Positions 24,240 to 34,236 of a stretch of DNA of 64,000 nt are shown one piece after another. This DNA is from Mesaphorura yosii (lineage: Eukaryota; Arthropoda; Collembola; Poduromorpha; Tullbergiidae). The stretch is taken from assembly GCA_009869945.1 (NCBI GenBank), contig WIXG01000194.1, positions 62,001 to 126,000 of the forward strand, in the 5' to 3' direction. The translations under genes and the position numbers were made by a program. The notes beneath the pieces were generated by a model that saw nothing but the letters and a program-made list of their open reading frames with translations, made no database searches and was not told where the DNA came from. The stretch's first letter is position 1. Each line of letters begins with the position of its first letter.

Positions 24240-25551
24240 ATGAGATTATTGACGCGTGCCAACCAAAGTCGCCGCCATCTTCGCCTCAGCCTACAGAACT
24301 TCATTGCTGGTCGAAGACTAAAGCACGACGATTCCAAGCCCAAGAGTAATGAGGGATTATCACCAGGTCCGGTTCCTGCCCCTACTAAACGCGTTCCCTT
24401 GTACCGGTCCAGATTGTTGCCGTTTGGAATACTGACATCAGTGTTCGGAGCAGCTTACATTTATCACCACAGCCGGGATGTTGCAAATGCAAAGGCGGAA
24501 GACACTTATACGATCACACTGCTGGACAATATTGATAGCGACAACGTGAAGAAACCGCTAGCCATCTGAATGTACAGGCTTCTGCCGTGGAAGGCGCTTT
24601 CTAGGACGAGCGGCTGGCTCTGCTCCATGAATTTGCCACATTGGACCAATCAACAACTCCTCTCCTGGTTCGTGCGCACCTACAATATAAACTTGGTAGA
24701 AGCGAAGGAGCCTGACCTGACGAAGTACAGGAACTTGCAAGAATTATTTAGTCGTGAACTGAAGGGTGAAGTGAGACCTGTGCACCAAATCAGCCCACTC
24801 GTGTCGCCTTGCGACGGAATGATCATCAGATTCAATAAGGTCAATTTTAAAGTAGACGCTGGAGAAAATATTGAGACTGCAATGCTCCCCGCGGAGGTCA
24901 AAGGTGTGTCATATTCCGTGCAAACGTTTCTGGGCATTCCAAAACGAGACCTGGGCTATGACGACGAAGTACTTCGAAAGGATTTACTCGCCTCCGCCTC
25001 GAACTCCCCTGGATCTCTTGCAACGTCCCTGTATTGTTGCATTTATACCTATCGCTGGCAGATTGCCACCGATTTCATTCGCCCGTGAACTGGACACTCC
25101 GTTTTCGATATCGTCCAGGCGAACTCTCAGCGTCAGTCCTTCCTTTACCAACAAGCTACCGGAGGTGTTTTGCCTAAACGAGAGGGTAACCTACACGGGG
25201 CAGTGAGAGTACGGATTATTCTCCATGACTGCGGTGAGCGCAACGAACGTAGGATCCATTCGTGTGTATCACAACGAGCTGGCCACAAATACGCCACGAG
25301 AGGGATCTGAAAGATTTATGTCACAAGACGCTTGGTTCCCTCGAGACAGGTACGAGCCGTATCACGATGCGATTACGAACAAGCAGAAATTCCGAATTCA
25401 AGTCTTCCACTGAGGTTCAGAAAAGGAGACCCTTTTGGCCAGTTTAATCTTGGATCCACCATTGTGCTTATTTTTCAAGCACCCGCGAATTTTGAGTCGA
25501 TATTCTTGAAAACCGTTGGAAGGAAATCAAGTATGGGGAATCATTGCTGTG
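24240..25551 (+). pseudogene. PISD: Phosphatidylserine decarboxylase (PISD) processed pseudogene
   Basis: PISD is the inner mitochondrial membrane enzyme making phosphatidylethanolamine. The whole protein can be followed with no intron, in contrast to neighbouring genes. It starts at 24240 with a basic targeting peptide (MRLLTRANQSRRHLRLSL) and a membrane segment (LLPFGILTSVFGAAYIYHH). The frame is interrupted by TGA at 24567-24569 directly before MYRLLPWKALSR. LVSPCDGMIIRFNKV and VKGVSYSVQTFLG follow. Frame changes come near 25040 (LYCCIY, then CHRFHSPVNWTLRFRYRPGE) and near 25140 (SFTNKLPEVFCLNERVTYTG). TGA at 25204-25206 replaces the Trp codon expected after TG-D/Q, then MTAVSATNVGSIRVY. 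Further frame changes occur before FRKGDPFGQFNLGSTIVLIF and near 25530. The LGST self-cleavage motif is still legible. Intronless structure plus at least two stops and four frame changes indicate a retrocopy that died. Confidence 0.9.
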
Positions 25552-25905
25552 ATATGCATTTGCATGTGCTGATAAGAAATTCAGTGATTCGATTATGACA
25601 TGAATAAATTATGCACTCGATGCCACAAGCAAGCAGTTCGTGTTATAAACTTCTCGCCTTTGGACGACGTTTTCTTTCAAGTCCAAGCCAAGACATACGA
25701 CTTTGCATTCGCATAATTTACATTAGAAATTACGAAGCGGAAGTGAGACTTCGGTTGTTCACTTGCAGGGACTTGTGGTGTTCGTCCAATTCAAGTCCGA
25801 AGTACTACTGTACTACGCAGCTATAACTTGACCATTAAACTAGCAGGGCAATATATTAATTGTGGTCTTAACACGTGCCTTTAACATTAGTGGTAAAAAG
25901 TGAAG
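25552..25905. other. Short gap between PISD pseudogene and the next gene
   Basis: No gene is visible. AATAAA occurs at about 25603, a possible remnant of the PISD retrocopy's poly(A) signal. No clear poly(A) tract or target-site duplication is seen. Confidence 0.4.
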
Positions 25906-27464
25906 ATGACATTGCCAACTCCAGGGCGGCGTCGCTCAATGCAGTTCCGACAGTTATTTGCTGAAGAGGATGATGATTACTGCTTGTCCTCTCTTTTCGA
26001 GGACGGTGACCACTCCAACTCCAACCAGAAGCTCTCCTTCGGGGACCGCAGTTTAGATGAATACAGAAGCCGGAAAAGGATTAAACTGGACCCGACATGT
26101 TCGAATGCTGATGCTGGTACAGGCAACAACAAGGGTCGGATTGGAATTAAGGGTAGCCAGAGAAATTCCAAGTCCCAGAAGACATGGGACTGCATTGGTT
26201 AGGTTAGGTTAGGTTGCATTCGCCAACACAACACAACCAACATTGTGCAATGCGGTGCACTAGGGGCTGGCTACCCTTAACTCCAATTTAACAAGAACAA
26301 TGTCCAACAGAACGTCCAAGTGTCGGACTCTGAACGGTCATTTACAGAAATCGTCAACTCCGAATTACCTTTTGCGAAGATTTTCGAAGACAAAGCAATG
26401 CCAAAGATTCGGCTCGTATTGAGTAAGCAGGAAATATTCATCAAATCGCTTGGAGAATGGTATAAGGGGCTGACAACTTCAAAGAAGATTACATTAAGCA
26501 AGAAGGCTTTCAAGAGGAAGGCTGTGCAGGAGGCGTTCATACTTAATCTGGAAGTTAAAAGAATTCCCACCAACTGGCTGGATATCCTGTGGAACGATTA
26601 TGGGTTAGAATTTTACAAGCGAAGGAAGAACTTTTCCTACTTGGCTGATTTCAAAGCGAGATTCAATACGACACGAACTGGCAATCCTGGTGACAGCAGC
26701 TTCACAGGGGTAATTGCGTAAATTGGTCTAATGTAATGTAAATGTACACAAACTGCAAATAATTAAGTGTTGTTTCACCTTGCTTTATTTGTTGATTCAA
26801 GACATTTACATCTTCTGGACGAAAAAGTAAGCCTCCTGAAATACTCAATATCAATGGATTTTCAAAGTCGAGGGTCAACGATTCTGCCAGTTCATTCGAA
26901 ACTTCAATGCGTCCACGTAAAGTTGTAAGTCCACACCATCTGAATCTTTCTTATCCTGTGGTCTCAATGTTGCGTGTAAATTGCAGATTGATTTATCTGA
27001 TGAACTGCCTCCAATTTGTTGGATTGAACAGTACTACAAGACAGGCGTTGCTCCTCCGAGAGAGCTGACACTTCTTTCCACGTTTAATCGGGATATCATC
27101 TTCTATAATTACAACCTTCCTGCTGACCATTATTCAAACTTCCACAAAGTAAACGAAGATTGACCGTACTTCCACTTTCTCTCGTTAATTCTTACCTTTA
27201 TTGCAGGAAAATGCAAACATGGGTGCAAAAATGTCAGAGCGAGAGCCCGCAGCCGTCTCAGGTCCACAAATTAAATACGCTCATGAAGGAAATGCGTTTA
27301 ACTGGGCAGGACGGCCACGAGTTCAACGGAGTGAAAGCGACAAGAAGGTGGATGTGATCGAAATATGTGAGCTACAATGCCAACGAACTGGAAAATCTCA
27401 ATTTTCCTCCTTGAATGGTTTCAAGAAGTTAAATAATGCTGCAAAGTCTAGACGTGTACGTTAA
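25906..27464 (+). CDS. Unrecognised 398-residue protein, five exons
   Basis: I do not recognise the family. Five exons join with consistent phase: 25906-26197, 26348-26709, 26802-26924, 26987-27148 and 27207-27464 (1,197 nt). The product is hydrophilic and mixed-charge, without signal peptide or membrane segment. The N-terminus has PTPGRRRSMQFRQLF, then an acidic stretch EEDDDYCLSSLFEDG, then a basic RSRKRIKLD that could be a nuclear signal. Exon 2 is helical and lysine-rich (LTTSKKITLSKKAFKRK) with a Trp-containing segment IPTNWLDILWNDYG. Exon 4 reads DLSDELPPICWIEQYYKTG, and the C-terminus is basic (AKSRRVR). The first donor (TTG|GTTAGG) is weak and lies next to the TTAGG tract; the others are good. 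A nuclear or chromatin role is only a guess from composition. Confidence 0.7.
26140..26287. repeat. 21-bp inverted repeat spanning an exon-intron boundary
   Basis: The arm at 26140-26160 (exon 1) and the arm at 26267-26287 (intron 1) are reverse complements at 20 of 21 positions, with a single mismatch; both contain the core GGGTAGCCAG or its complement. The loop of 106 nt includes the 5' splice site at 26197/26198, a 7-bp hairpin at 26171-26191 (AGTCCCA/TGGGACT) and the TTAGG tract. Confidence 0.85.
26197..26215 (+). repeat. Short (GGTTA)n tract, arthropod telomere-type
   Basis: GGTTA occurs three times in succession plus a final GGTT, beginning at the first donor site of the unrecognised gene. 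TTAGG is the ancestral arthropod telomere unit. Three units are too few to show a telomeric origin. Confidence 0.6.
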
Positions 27465-28070
27465 GGCTAAATTGGAGGGGAATGGCAGTGAAGACTTTAA
27501 TGGGCGAATAAGTTTGAGCTAAAATGACATGAATGTGTCAAATTTTGTCATCCCTTTCGAAATTTTCGACTTGGTTAAGTTTTTAAATTCAAGTTTTTGT
27601 TAATTCCTTGTGTAACTGTTATTCATCTTATTAATTATACTAGAGCCATGCTCCAGCGTGTGTTTCACATTTTGGCCTTGAAATTATTCTTAATTATTGC
27701 TAATTTTACCATCTAACGATTTTTTCCGTTACGTTCAAAATTCACTGGAGTAATGGACGTTCAACATTTACTGTTTACTGTAACTGCCAATGTAATCAAT
27801 GTAAGTATCATCTAATAAAATAAAATTGTAATTTTGTCAGCTCACAGTTGTTTCTTTCGCCAGTTGTTGTCAGTTGGAAGTCGGAGAGGAACCTTGGGCT
27901 CTTTAAGAATTAATGACCACGGCTCTAAAATCAGGTGGGCTCTAATACTGATTCGTCTCACGATTCCTTGTGCAGCACAGCGCCAATAATATTTTTCATT
28001 CTCTTTACTCATACGAAAACCGCATTGAAAGTTTAATTCCAAAAAAGTTCAAGTAAACAAAAGATTCAGG
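27465..28070. other. 3' flank of the unrecognised gene and GTPBP10 upstream region
   Basis: No gene is visible. AATAAA at 27814-27819, followed by AAATAAAA, is a likely poly(A) signal for the preceding gene, implying a 3' UTR of about 350 nt. A 66-codon minus-strand open frame at 27842-28042 has no recognisable content. Confidence 0.5.
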
Positions 28071-29948
28071 ATGCGTACAATTAACCATACATTCAAATCG
28101 TGCTCAGTGATTGCTTCTACTGGTCACCGGGCCGCGATTACTTATTTGTACAAGCAATTCGCAAGGCATGTTGGTGTCTGCACTGGATCAGCGACAGCGA
28201 CGGCCAGTGTTCCTCACACTTGCAGTTATGCAACGGGCAATGCCGGTGGTGGAACTGTCGAACCTGAGGCGAAGGCTCCGAGGGTGAAGGTAATAATGAA
28301 AATGAATGCGGCTCGAGTTCTATCGCGGTCATCTAAATGAGCTTGTGTGTGATATCGTAGAAATCTTCCAAACAAAGAGGACGTTTCATCGATTCGTTGC
28401 GCATCCACGTGAAAGCAGGGTCAGGAGGACGTAAGAACGGCTTATAAATTTCACTATATCTTAAAGTCTGGATAGCGACAATGTTTATCATACTGTAATC
28501 CTTTAGACGGTCTCCCTGCAAGAGGTGGTGTTGGAGGTAGAGGCGGCGATGTACTCCTTCAAGGCAAAAAAGGTAATAACTCTCTTCTGAAATTGTCCGC
28601 TTTACCGAAGGTTCTAGATTTTCATCGATTAACTTGATTTAAGCAATCAAGTTGAACACCGTCGTGGAAAAATTTCCGTCAAAACGATTTTCCGGAGTCA
28701 GAGGAGCAGATGCAAGCTATTTCTGTGTCAATGGAGAGTCAGGATCTCCTACGACCATCGAAGTACCACTTGGAATCAGTGTTATCTCCGAAATGGGGAA
28801 CAAAATGGGTAAGGCAATATATGATTTTAGAAATTCTTTCTCAGTAAACAAGCCACTGTTTTCATTCGACCAGGTGAGATAAACGAAGAGGGCGATAAAA
28901 TTATTGTAGCCAAAGGTGGAGCCGGTGGATCACCTACAAATGGATTTTGCGGAATGAAAGGAGATACACAAACAGTTGTGCTAGACTTGAAACTAATCGC
29001 CGATGTTGGGTTCGTTGGCTATCCAAACGCTGGGAAATCAACACTTTTGAAAGCAATCTCCAGAGCGAGACCTAAAATTGCGTCGTATCCGTGTAAGTGA
29101 TGACTTCCTAATATTTTACGCATAATTTGCAATGGTCTATTATTCTATGCGCTAAACTCTGATTTTGCAGTCACCACTCTTAGGCCAAATGTGGGAGTCA
29201 TCGAATTTGAAGACTTCCGAAAGATCTCGCTTGCGGATCTTCCGGGTTTGATTCAAGGAGCACACATGAATTCTGGAATGGGACACAAGTATGAGCGGTG
29301 CATTGTCGGCTGCTAACTGTAGAGTTTAATTTTTGTACTGATTTGTACAGATTTTTGAAGCACGTGGAGCGAACAAAATTGATTCTATTCATCGTTGACA
29401 TCCATGGATTTCGACTCGGGCCCAAATATAAGAGTCAAAATGCTCTCGAAACTATCATTACGCTAAATCGAGAGTTAGAGCTTTATATGACCGACCTGGT
29501 GGAAAAGCCAGGTGAGTTTGTACTATAAATTCGAGGACCACATGCATCCACTGGAACTCATTAAACCAACTTCCCCTTAATGCAGCAATGCTGGCCTTGA
29601 ACAAGATGGATTTGCCGGACTCGTATCCCATAATAGAGTCAATACGAGAGACTTACAAATCTCGGGAGTCAGTCAAGAGTTACGTAAAAACCCTTCCCGC
29701 AGAGTACCAACCCGAGCACCTAATTATGTAAGAAATACTGAGTTACGCTCTTCGCACCTGTGATGGTTATTGAGCTTAAGAAAGTATTATTGCCATGCAG
29801 GTTTCAAGAAATTTTACCGATATCAGCAAAGACAAATGGAGAATCCGTGAATCGGCTGAAAGAAGCCCTAAGAAAGTTAATAGATGTAAACGAGGACATC
29901 AAGAGGGAGGAAATCGAGGCGCAAATAAAAGCGACTAAATCTAATTAG
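28071..29948 (+). CDS. GTPBP10: Obg-type mitochondrial GTPase GTPBP10
   Basis: GTPBP10 is an Obg-family GTPase that assists assembly of the large mitochondrial ribosomal subunit. Exon 1 (from 28071) encodes a long basic, Cys/Ala/Thr-rich leader consistent with mitochondrial import. The Obg domain follows: [15 protein letters not shown], then [14 protein letters not shown] and [17 protein letters not shown]. The G domain contains GYPNAGKST (G1), [18 protein letters not shown] (G3), [17 protein letters not shown], and NKMDLPD (G4). The last exon has [21 protein letters not shown] and a short charged tail. The pattern GAHMNxGMGHKFLKHxERT is closer to GTPBP10 than to GTPBP5/MTG2. Several exons with introns of 60-100 bp join in phase. 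AATAAA follows the stop at 29985-29990. Confidence 0.95.
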
Positions 29949-30806
29949 TCGACCTGCGTGTAACACAATCTGATTTTTTGACGAAATAAAATAGCTCAGC
30001 ATAATTTTCACATCCTCTCCAGTCTTATCATTAAACAGTGCAAAAGGCTAAAAAGTTGTGTTCATTTCCGGTACGCACGTTTCGTTGCTACTTGCGTCGC
30101 GTGTCCACTCGTAGTCGTGCAGTTTTTTATAAATTCAGTGGAATTTGTGGAATGAGGATTGTAGAACTTTATTGCGACTTACTTTCATGTTTACAAACTT
30201 GCGTGAATGTAAACAAAGCGGAAAATTCTTTGTGGCACGAACCTTGAGACGGCACTTCAACAACTCGTCCAAGTGAAAGGTACTGTTCAAAGTCAAACCT
30301 CAACTTCAACACCTGACACGGATAGCCCTTCCTTAACTTACACTAATTTATTTTAAGTTAACGTTCAAATGTGTTGTGAATTAATTAGTAATTTACGCCG
30401 CCCTTAGTACTTGTTTAATTCTTCCAAGTTTAATAGTGACTAGGATTTGGGTTTGACTAAATTCCAACAAGTTCGACCCTTTGCGTCGCATTTTTCGATT
30501 TAAGCCTGGTCGTCTGATAATCCGGTAAGCTGAATGATTAATCACTTTTGCACAAAAGTTCATCTATTCGTTGCAGTTTATATGGTGTGCTTGGTTGGGC
30601 TCACAGATTGACTTAATTGATTTATTCTTGACTATCCAGACTCGCCACTCACCCTTCGTCTTCTCTGTTCGTCCAGCAAGACAACTTCAAATTAAGTTAT
30701 TGACAACTAAAATGAATGTCTTACGAGGTACCCACATTTGTAAATACTCAATTTTCAGATCCGATGGCCATAATATTGATGCTAATGCTTCATAGATTTT
30801 CTGCAC
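29949..30806. other. GTPBP10 3' end and upstream region of the AKAP7-like gene
   Basis: No coding gene is recognised. The poly(A) signal of GTPBP10 is at 29985-29990. A CCG|GTAAGC donor near 30525 and a TTCGTTGCAG acceptor near 30577 could bound an intron in the 5' UTR of the downstream gene. Confidence 0.45.
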
Positions 30807-32675
30807 ATGTTTTCCTACCCGTACTCTCTGGTGCGAAGGATTACAAGCGTAACATGGTCCCTCGTTTGGACTCGAGGACTTGTAAACGTCCTACCGTTCG
30901 TCCAGCGACGTTCTATTGAAGATTCCACACCGAGAACTAACCGTATCAAATTCGAGGCATCAAGCGCCCAAACTGCTAACGCTGGAATGAGCTCGAAAGA
31001 GGATCTTGAAACTGGTATCGTGTCTTCTGATGAGACAAGACCCAGTGGCACTTTGTCCAGCGAGCATTTATTAAGTACCACCGACTTAACGGCGACAGTG
31101 GTGGTTGAAAACAAAGCAGGTTCTTCGACTTCGAAAGCAGAAGCTGTTCACGGTCAACACCTAAACTCTATTGGCTCCTCAGATTCGCAAGTAAAAGATG
31201 ACAATAAGGAACGAGAACCGCATTCTCCGCAGGAACACACCGACAATCATTCCCCTCTGCCTTTGCGTGCAAAACGGAATTCAACAACGTTAGAAGAGGA
31301 CAGTATCTCAGAACTTGTTTTCGAACACGAAGGGAAGGCCCCTGGAATTGAAAATAAATTAGACGAGGTGCTCCTTAACCACATTTCCAAAAAACCGAAA
31401 TTGGAATCACCAAAACCGATGCCCCGCAGTCGTGAAGCTTCTGAATCCGACGGTTCAAAACTGAAACACAAACTGAATTCTAATAAGAACAAAAGAAACA
31501 GACATGGTAGTGGAAGTCGTGACCGTCCAGAAGTCAATCACTTTATTGGCATTCAGATAACAAACCCAACAGTGAGTTATTGTCAGAGAGTTTAAGTACG
31601 AATTTAAGGTTCATGTTAAAGTTCATATATTCTTATGATCATATATTTTTGCAGATTCACTCTAGACTTGAAGAGGTCCAGCAGCAGATGCTTGAGAAAG
31701 GATTGCACAATACTTCGGTTAGAAAGCTCCAAAAAGGCAGCTTCTTTTCAGAAACCATGGTGTCAATTAAGAAATCGCATGTCACATTGCACGTGTTTCA
31801 CATTGAGAACGAGGAGCAAATGGAGGCGTAAGTTGCAACATTCTTCATCATAACCGTGATGATGTAGAAGTCATTAATCATTATCATTATATTTCCTAGA
31901 GCCAAGACTGCAATACAGAAAGTGTGGGAGAGACATCAGAATGAGTTCGAGCCGGAACCAGTAACTTTAAAAGGTAAGTTCTGGTCCGAAACCTCGAAAG
32001 CTTTTCACTTGGTCCTGTGTAATTGCGCTTTTCGATTTCAGTTGAAGGCGTTGGACATTTCAAGCACTCGGTGAGCTTCCATTTCGCTTGAACATTAGTG
32101 CACTAACCTTGAACCTTAAACTTTATTCAACGACTTTATTTGCTTATTTTCGGAAGGTCCTGTTCGCAAAAATACAAGGAGAGAAAGAGCTAGAAAAACT
32201 TTGCAAAATCAGTGATGCCATCAAAGAGGAGTTCAGGCAGTTGAACATTTATGGCGACGACAGTAAGCCGTTCAGACCGCACTTGACATTGGCGAAGCTG
32301 TCCAAAGTTAAATGGAACAAGGATTTTAAGAAACATGTAAGATCTTTGAATTGAAGGGTTAATTTTGTCCCACTTGTCTTTTCACTGTCGTCCCTTTTGA
32401 TTGGAATTCTGAAACTGGTTTGACAGAATATCCGCTCATTTCCGCGAGACTTGTGGCAAGACCAGGAATCCACGTTCTTTGGCAAGCAGCGGGTGGAGAG
32501 TTTGCAGCTTCTGAGTATGCGTTCAAATGATGAGACTGGATACTACGAAATAGTTGAAACATATCCGTTCAATATCAAAAACGCCATTCATGACGATGGT
32601 CAATGTCTGAAGACTGTCCAGACCAGTGAAGACGAAGGCAAGGCTGAACTGGATACTAACGAAAATAGAAACTAA
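30807..32675 (+). CDS. AKAP7: AKAP7-like protein with a 2H phosphoesterase domain
   Basis: The C-terminal half matches the central domain of AKAP7/AKAP18, a 2H-phosphoesterase fold that binds 5'-AMP/CMP. In order: NHFIGIQITNP at the end of exon 1, the first HxT motif in KKSHVTLHVF, EGVGHFKHSVLFAKI, the second HxT motif in FRPHLTLAKLSKVKW, and SLQLLSMRSNDETGYYEIVE. The N-terminal 240 residues are disordered, rich in Ser, Glu and Lys, with a basic stretch (SNKNKRNRHGSGSRDRP) that could act as a nuclear signal. ASCC1 has a related domain but also a KH domain, absent here. The ATG at 30807 gives a hydrophobic-basic leader; a second ATG (MSSKEDLETG) about 60 codons in is an alternative start. Exons: 30807-31571, 31655-31827, from 31900, and three more to the stop at 32673-32675. 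No RII-binding helix is obvious. Confidence 0.85.
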
Positions 32676-34053
32676 AGCTGAGGTGAACGGAGAACGTTTC
32701 CCTTCCATACTTTTGTATTCCTCTCAAGCATAAGAATAAGCGTAGTAGTAACTTAAAGCATGCTTATATTTATTGTCAGCTAAAATTAAACATGAATGTA
32801 CTGTTTTCTTGATGACGCATTTGCAAGTATTTCTAATTGTGATTGAATTTGTTCCATGGAATACCAGCTAGTCTAGAATATTAACTCAAGTTTCTAATCG
32901 ATATTTTGCTGCAGCTGCAGATCTATGACACGAGAGTCGTCTTTATATATGCATTTATGTAGACGTGAAATAAAATCTTGGCATTTGCTGAAATTTCTGC
33001 GTTGAGAGTTGTGCTTGCGTGCTTCGAGATTGAATTTAATTGTTCTATAAATAGGATTCTTTTTCATAATTGCTCGTCGCTCTGAATCATCATGCAATTG
33101 GAAAGTACCAGAAAACAATGACAATGACAAGGAAGACGGTACGAAGATGAAGTCGTCAATTTTGAAGGCTAAGCTGTGAATGAAATTAAAATTAGCAATA
33201 ATTATCACGTAATGAATGAGTACCTCTTGCAAGATACTGCATTTTCCTCATAACTTTTGCGCGAACTGGTAATAAAATTCACTCATCTTCGGTTCGTGGA
33301 ACTAAAACTTCCATGAATTAGAAATTAGCAAGTTATACTCTGCTCGTAAATACGAAATCTGAGTCATGCTCGTCTGAACTTGAGTTTTTGACTGAGAAGC
33401 TCTCACAGGTTATAAAATCTTGATCGCTTCGCTTCACCGGCCAAGTTTCTTCCTTCCCTTCATAAAATCCAAAACCAGCATCAAGATTTATTTCTCATCA
33501 ATCACTTTGAAGGTTAAAGAGCCATCAACAGCAAGACCAGCATGAAATTGGCAATTGCGCGGTGGCTTTGTTATGGCTGCCAAAACTAAACGTCTTTTCC
33601 ATTCATTGTTATAGTCTGCATCAAAATCCCATCCGCCATTCGTCATTCGTCTGTAATCATGAGTACAAAAATAATCATTCACATGGCACCAAAATTGCGC
33701 ATATGACTCAAATTCTGGCTCTGCCACTTCCTACCAAAATTTTTCCATGTTATTCGCTCAGTGCTCCTGGCGTGTCCTTTGTTATGCGCATTATTACGAC
33801 ATAGACCTGCCAGGAGTTGATTTGTTGTCGTTGCTGTACGAAGCGATTGTTGGTAAATATGCTCATCACATCACAATGATCACATAATCACAGTACCACT
33901 TATGATACTGATGAAAATGAAGATTTGGACGAGTTCTGTGGATTGAATTTAAATTTTCAATTCATTCACTATCTAAACGTACAGTGATTAGTGATTCATT
34001 CTAAACCTGTCTGCATAATTACCTTTTATGTGTTTACGCATGCAACGCGAGTT
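32676..34053. other. Intergenic region between AKAP7-like and the secreted protein gene
   Basis: Mostly featureless. It contains one candidate small minus-strand open frame at 33488-33727, listed separately. A TATAAAA at 33411-33417 on the plus strand has no convincing gene after it. Confidence 0.5.
33488..33727 (-). CDS. Possible small protein or last exon (hypothetical)
   Basis: An open frame of 79 codons beginning near VAEPEFESYAQFW and ending VDGSLTFKVIDEK, with balanced composition and three cysteines (WCHVNDYFC, NCQF). An acceptor-like TTTTGGTAG lies just upstream, so it could be the final exon of a gene whose other exons I cannot find. It has no family resemblance. It may equally be a chance open frame. 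Confidence 0.22.
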   Translation of the reverse strand: MAEPEFESYAQFWCHVNDYFCTHDYRRMTNGGWDFDADYNNEWKRRLVLAAITKPPRNCQFHAGLAVDGSLTFKVIDEK

Positions 34054-34060
34054 TATAAAA
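34054..34060 (+). promoter_or_regulatory. TATA box of the secreted cysteine-rich protein gene
   Basis: TATAAAA lies about 180 bp upstream of the ATG at 34237. Between them there is a likely non-coding first exon ending CTCAG|GTTAGT near 34150 and an acceptor TTTGCACAG near 34222. Confidence 0.6.
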
Positions 34061-34236
34061 CGAGAAGAATTCTCGAGTACGCTTCAGTTCATTCTATTCT
34101 TTGATTACGTGCCAACTGATCTCTACACAGACAGACCGCGAGTTGTCTCAGGTTAGTGCTTCAGTGCATATCGTTACCTGAATTATTTCCGTAACCATAC
34201 TTTTGCATTTCCCATTTGCACAGATTCAGCATCACA

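Noticed and set aside
26320-26721. Independent gene starting at 26320
   Set aside because: The start would be GTG, and the frame is joined in phase to 25906-26197 by an acceptor at 26347/26348, so it is exon 2 of the five-exon gene.
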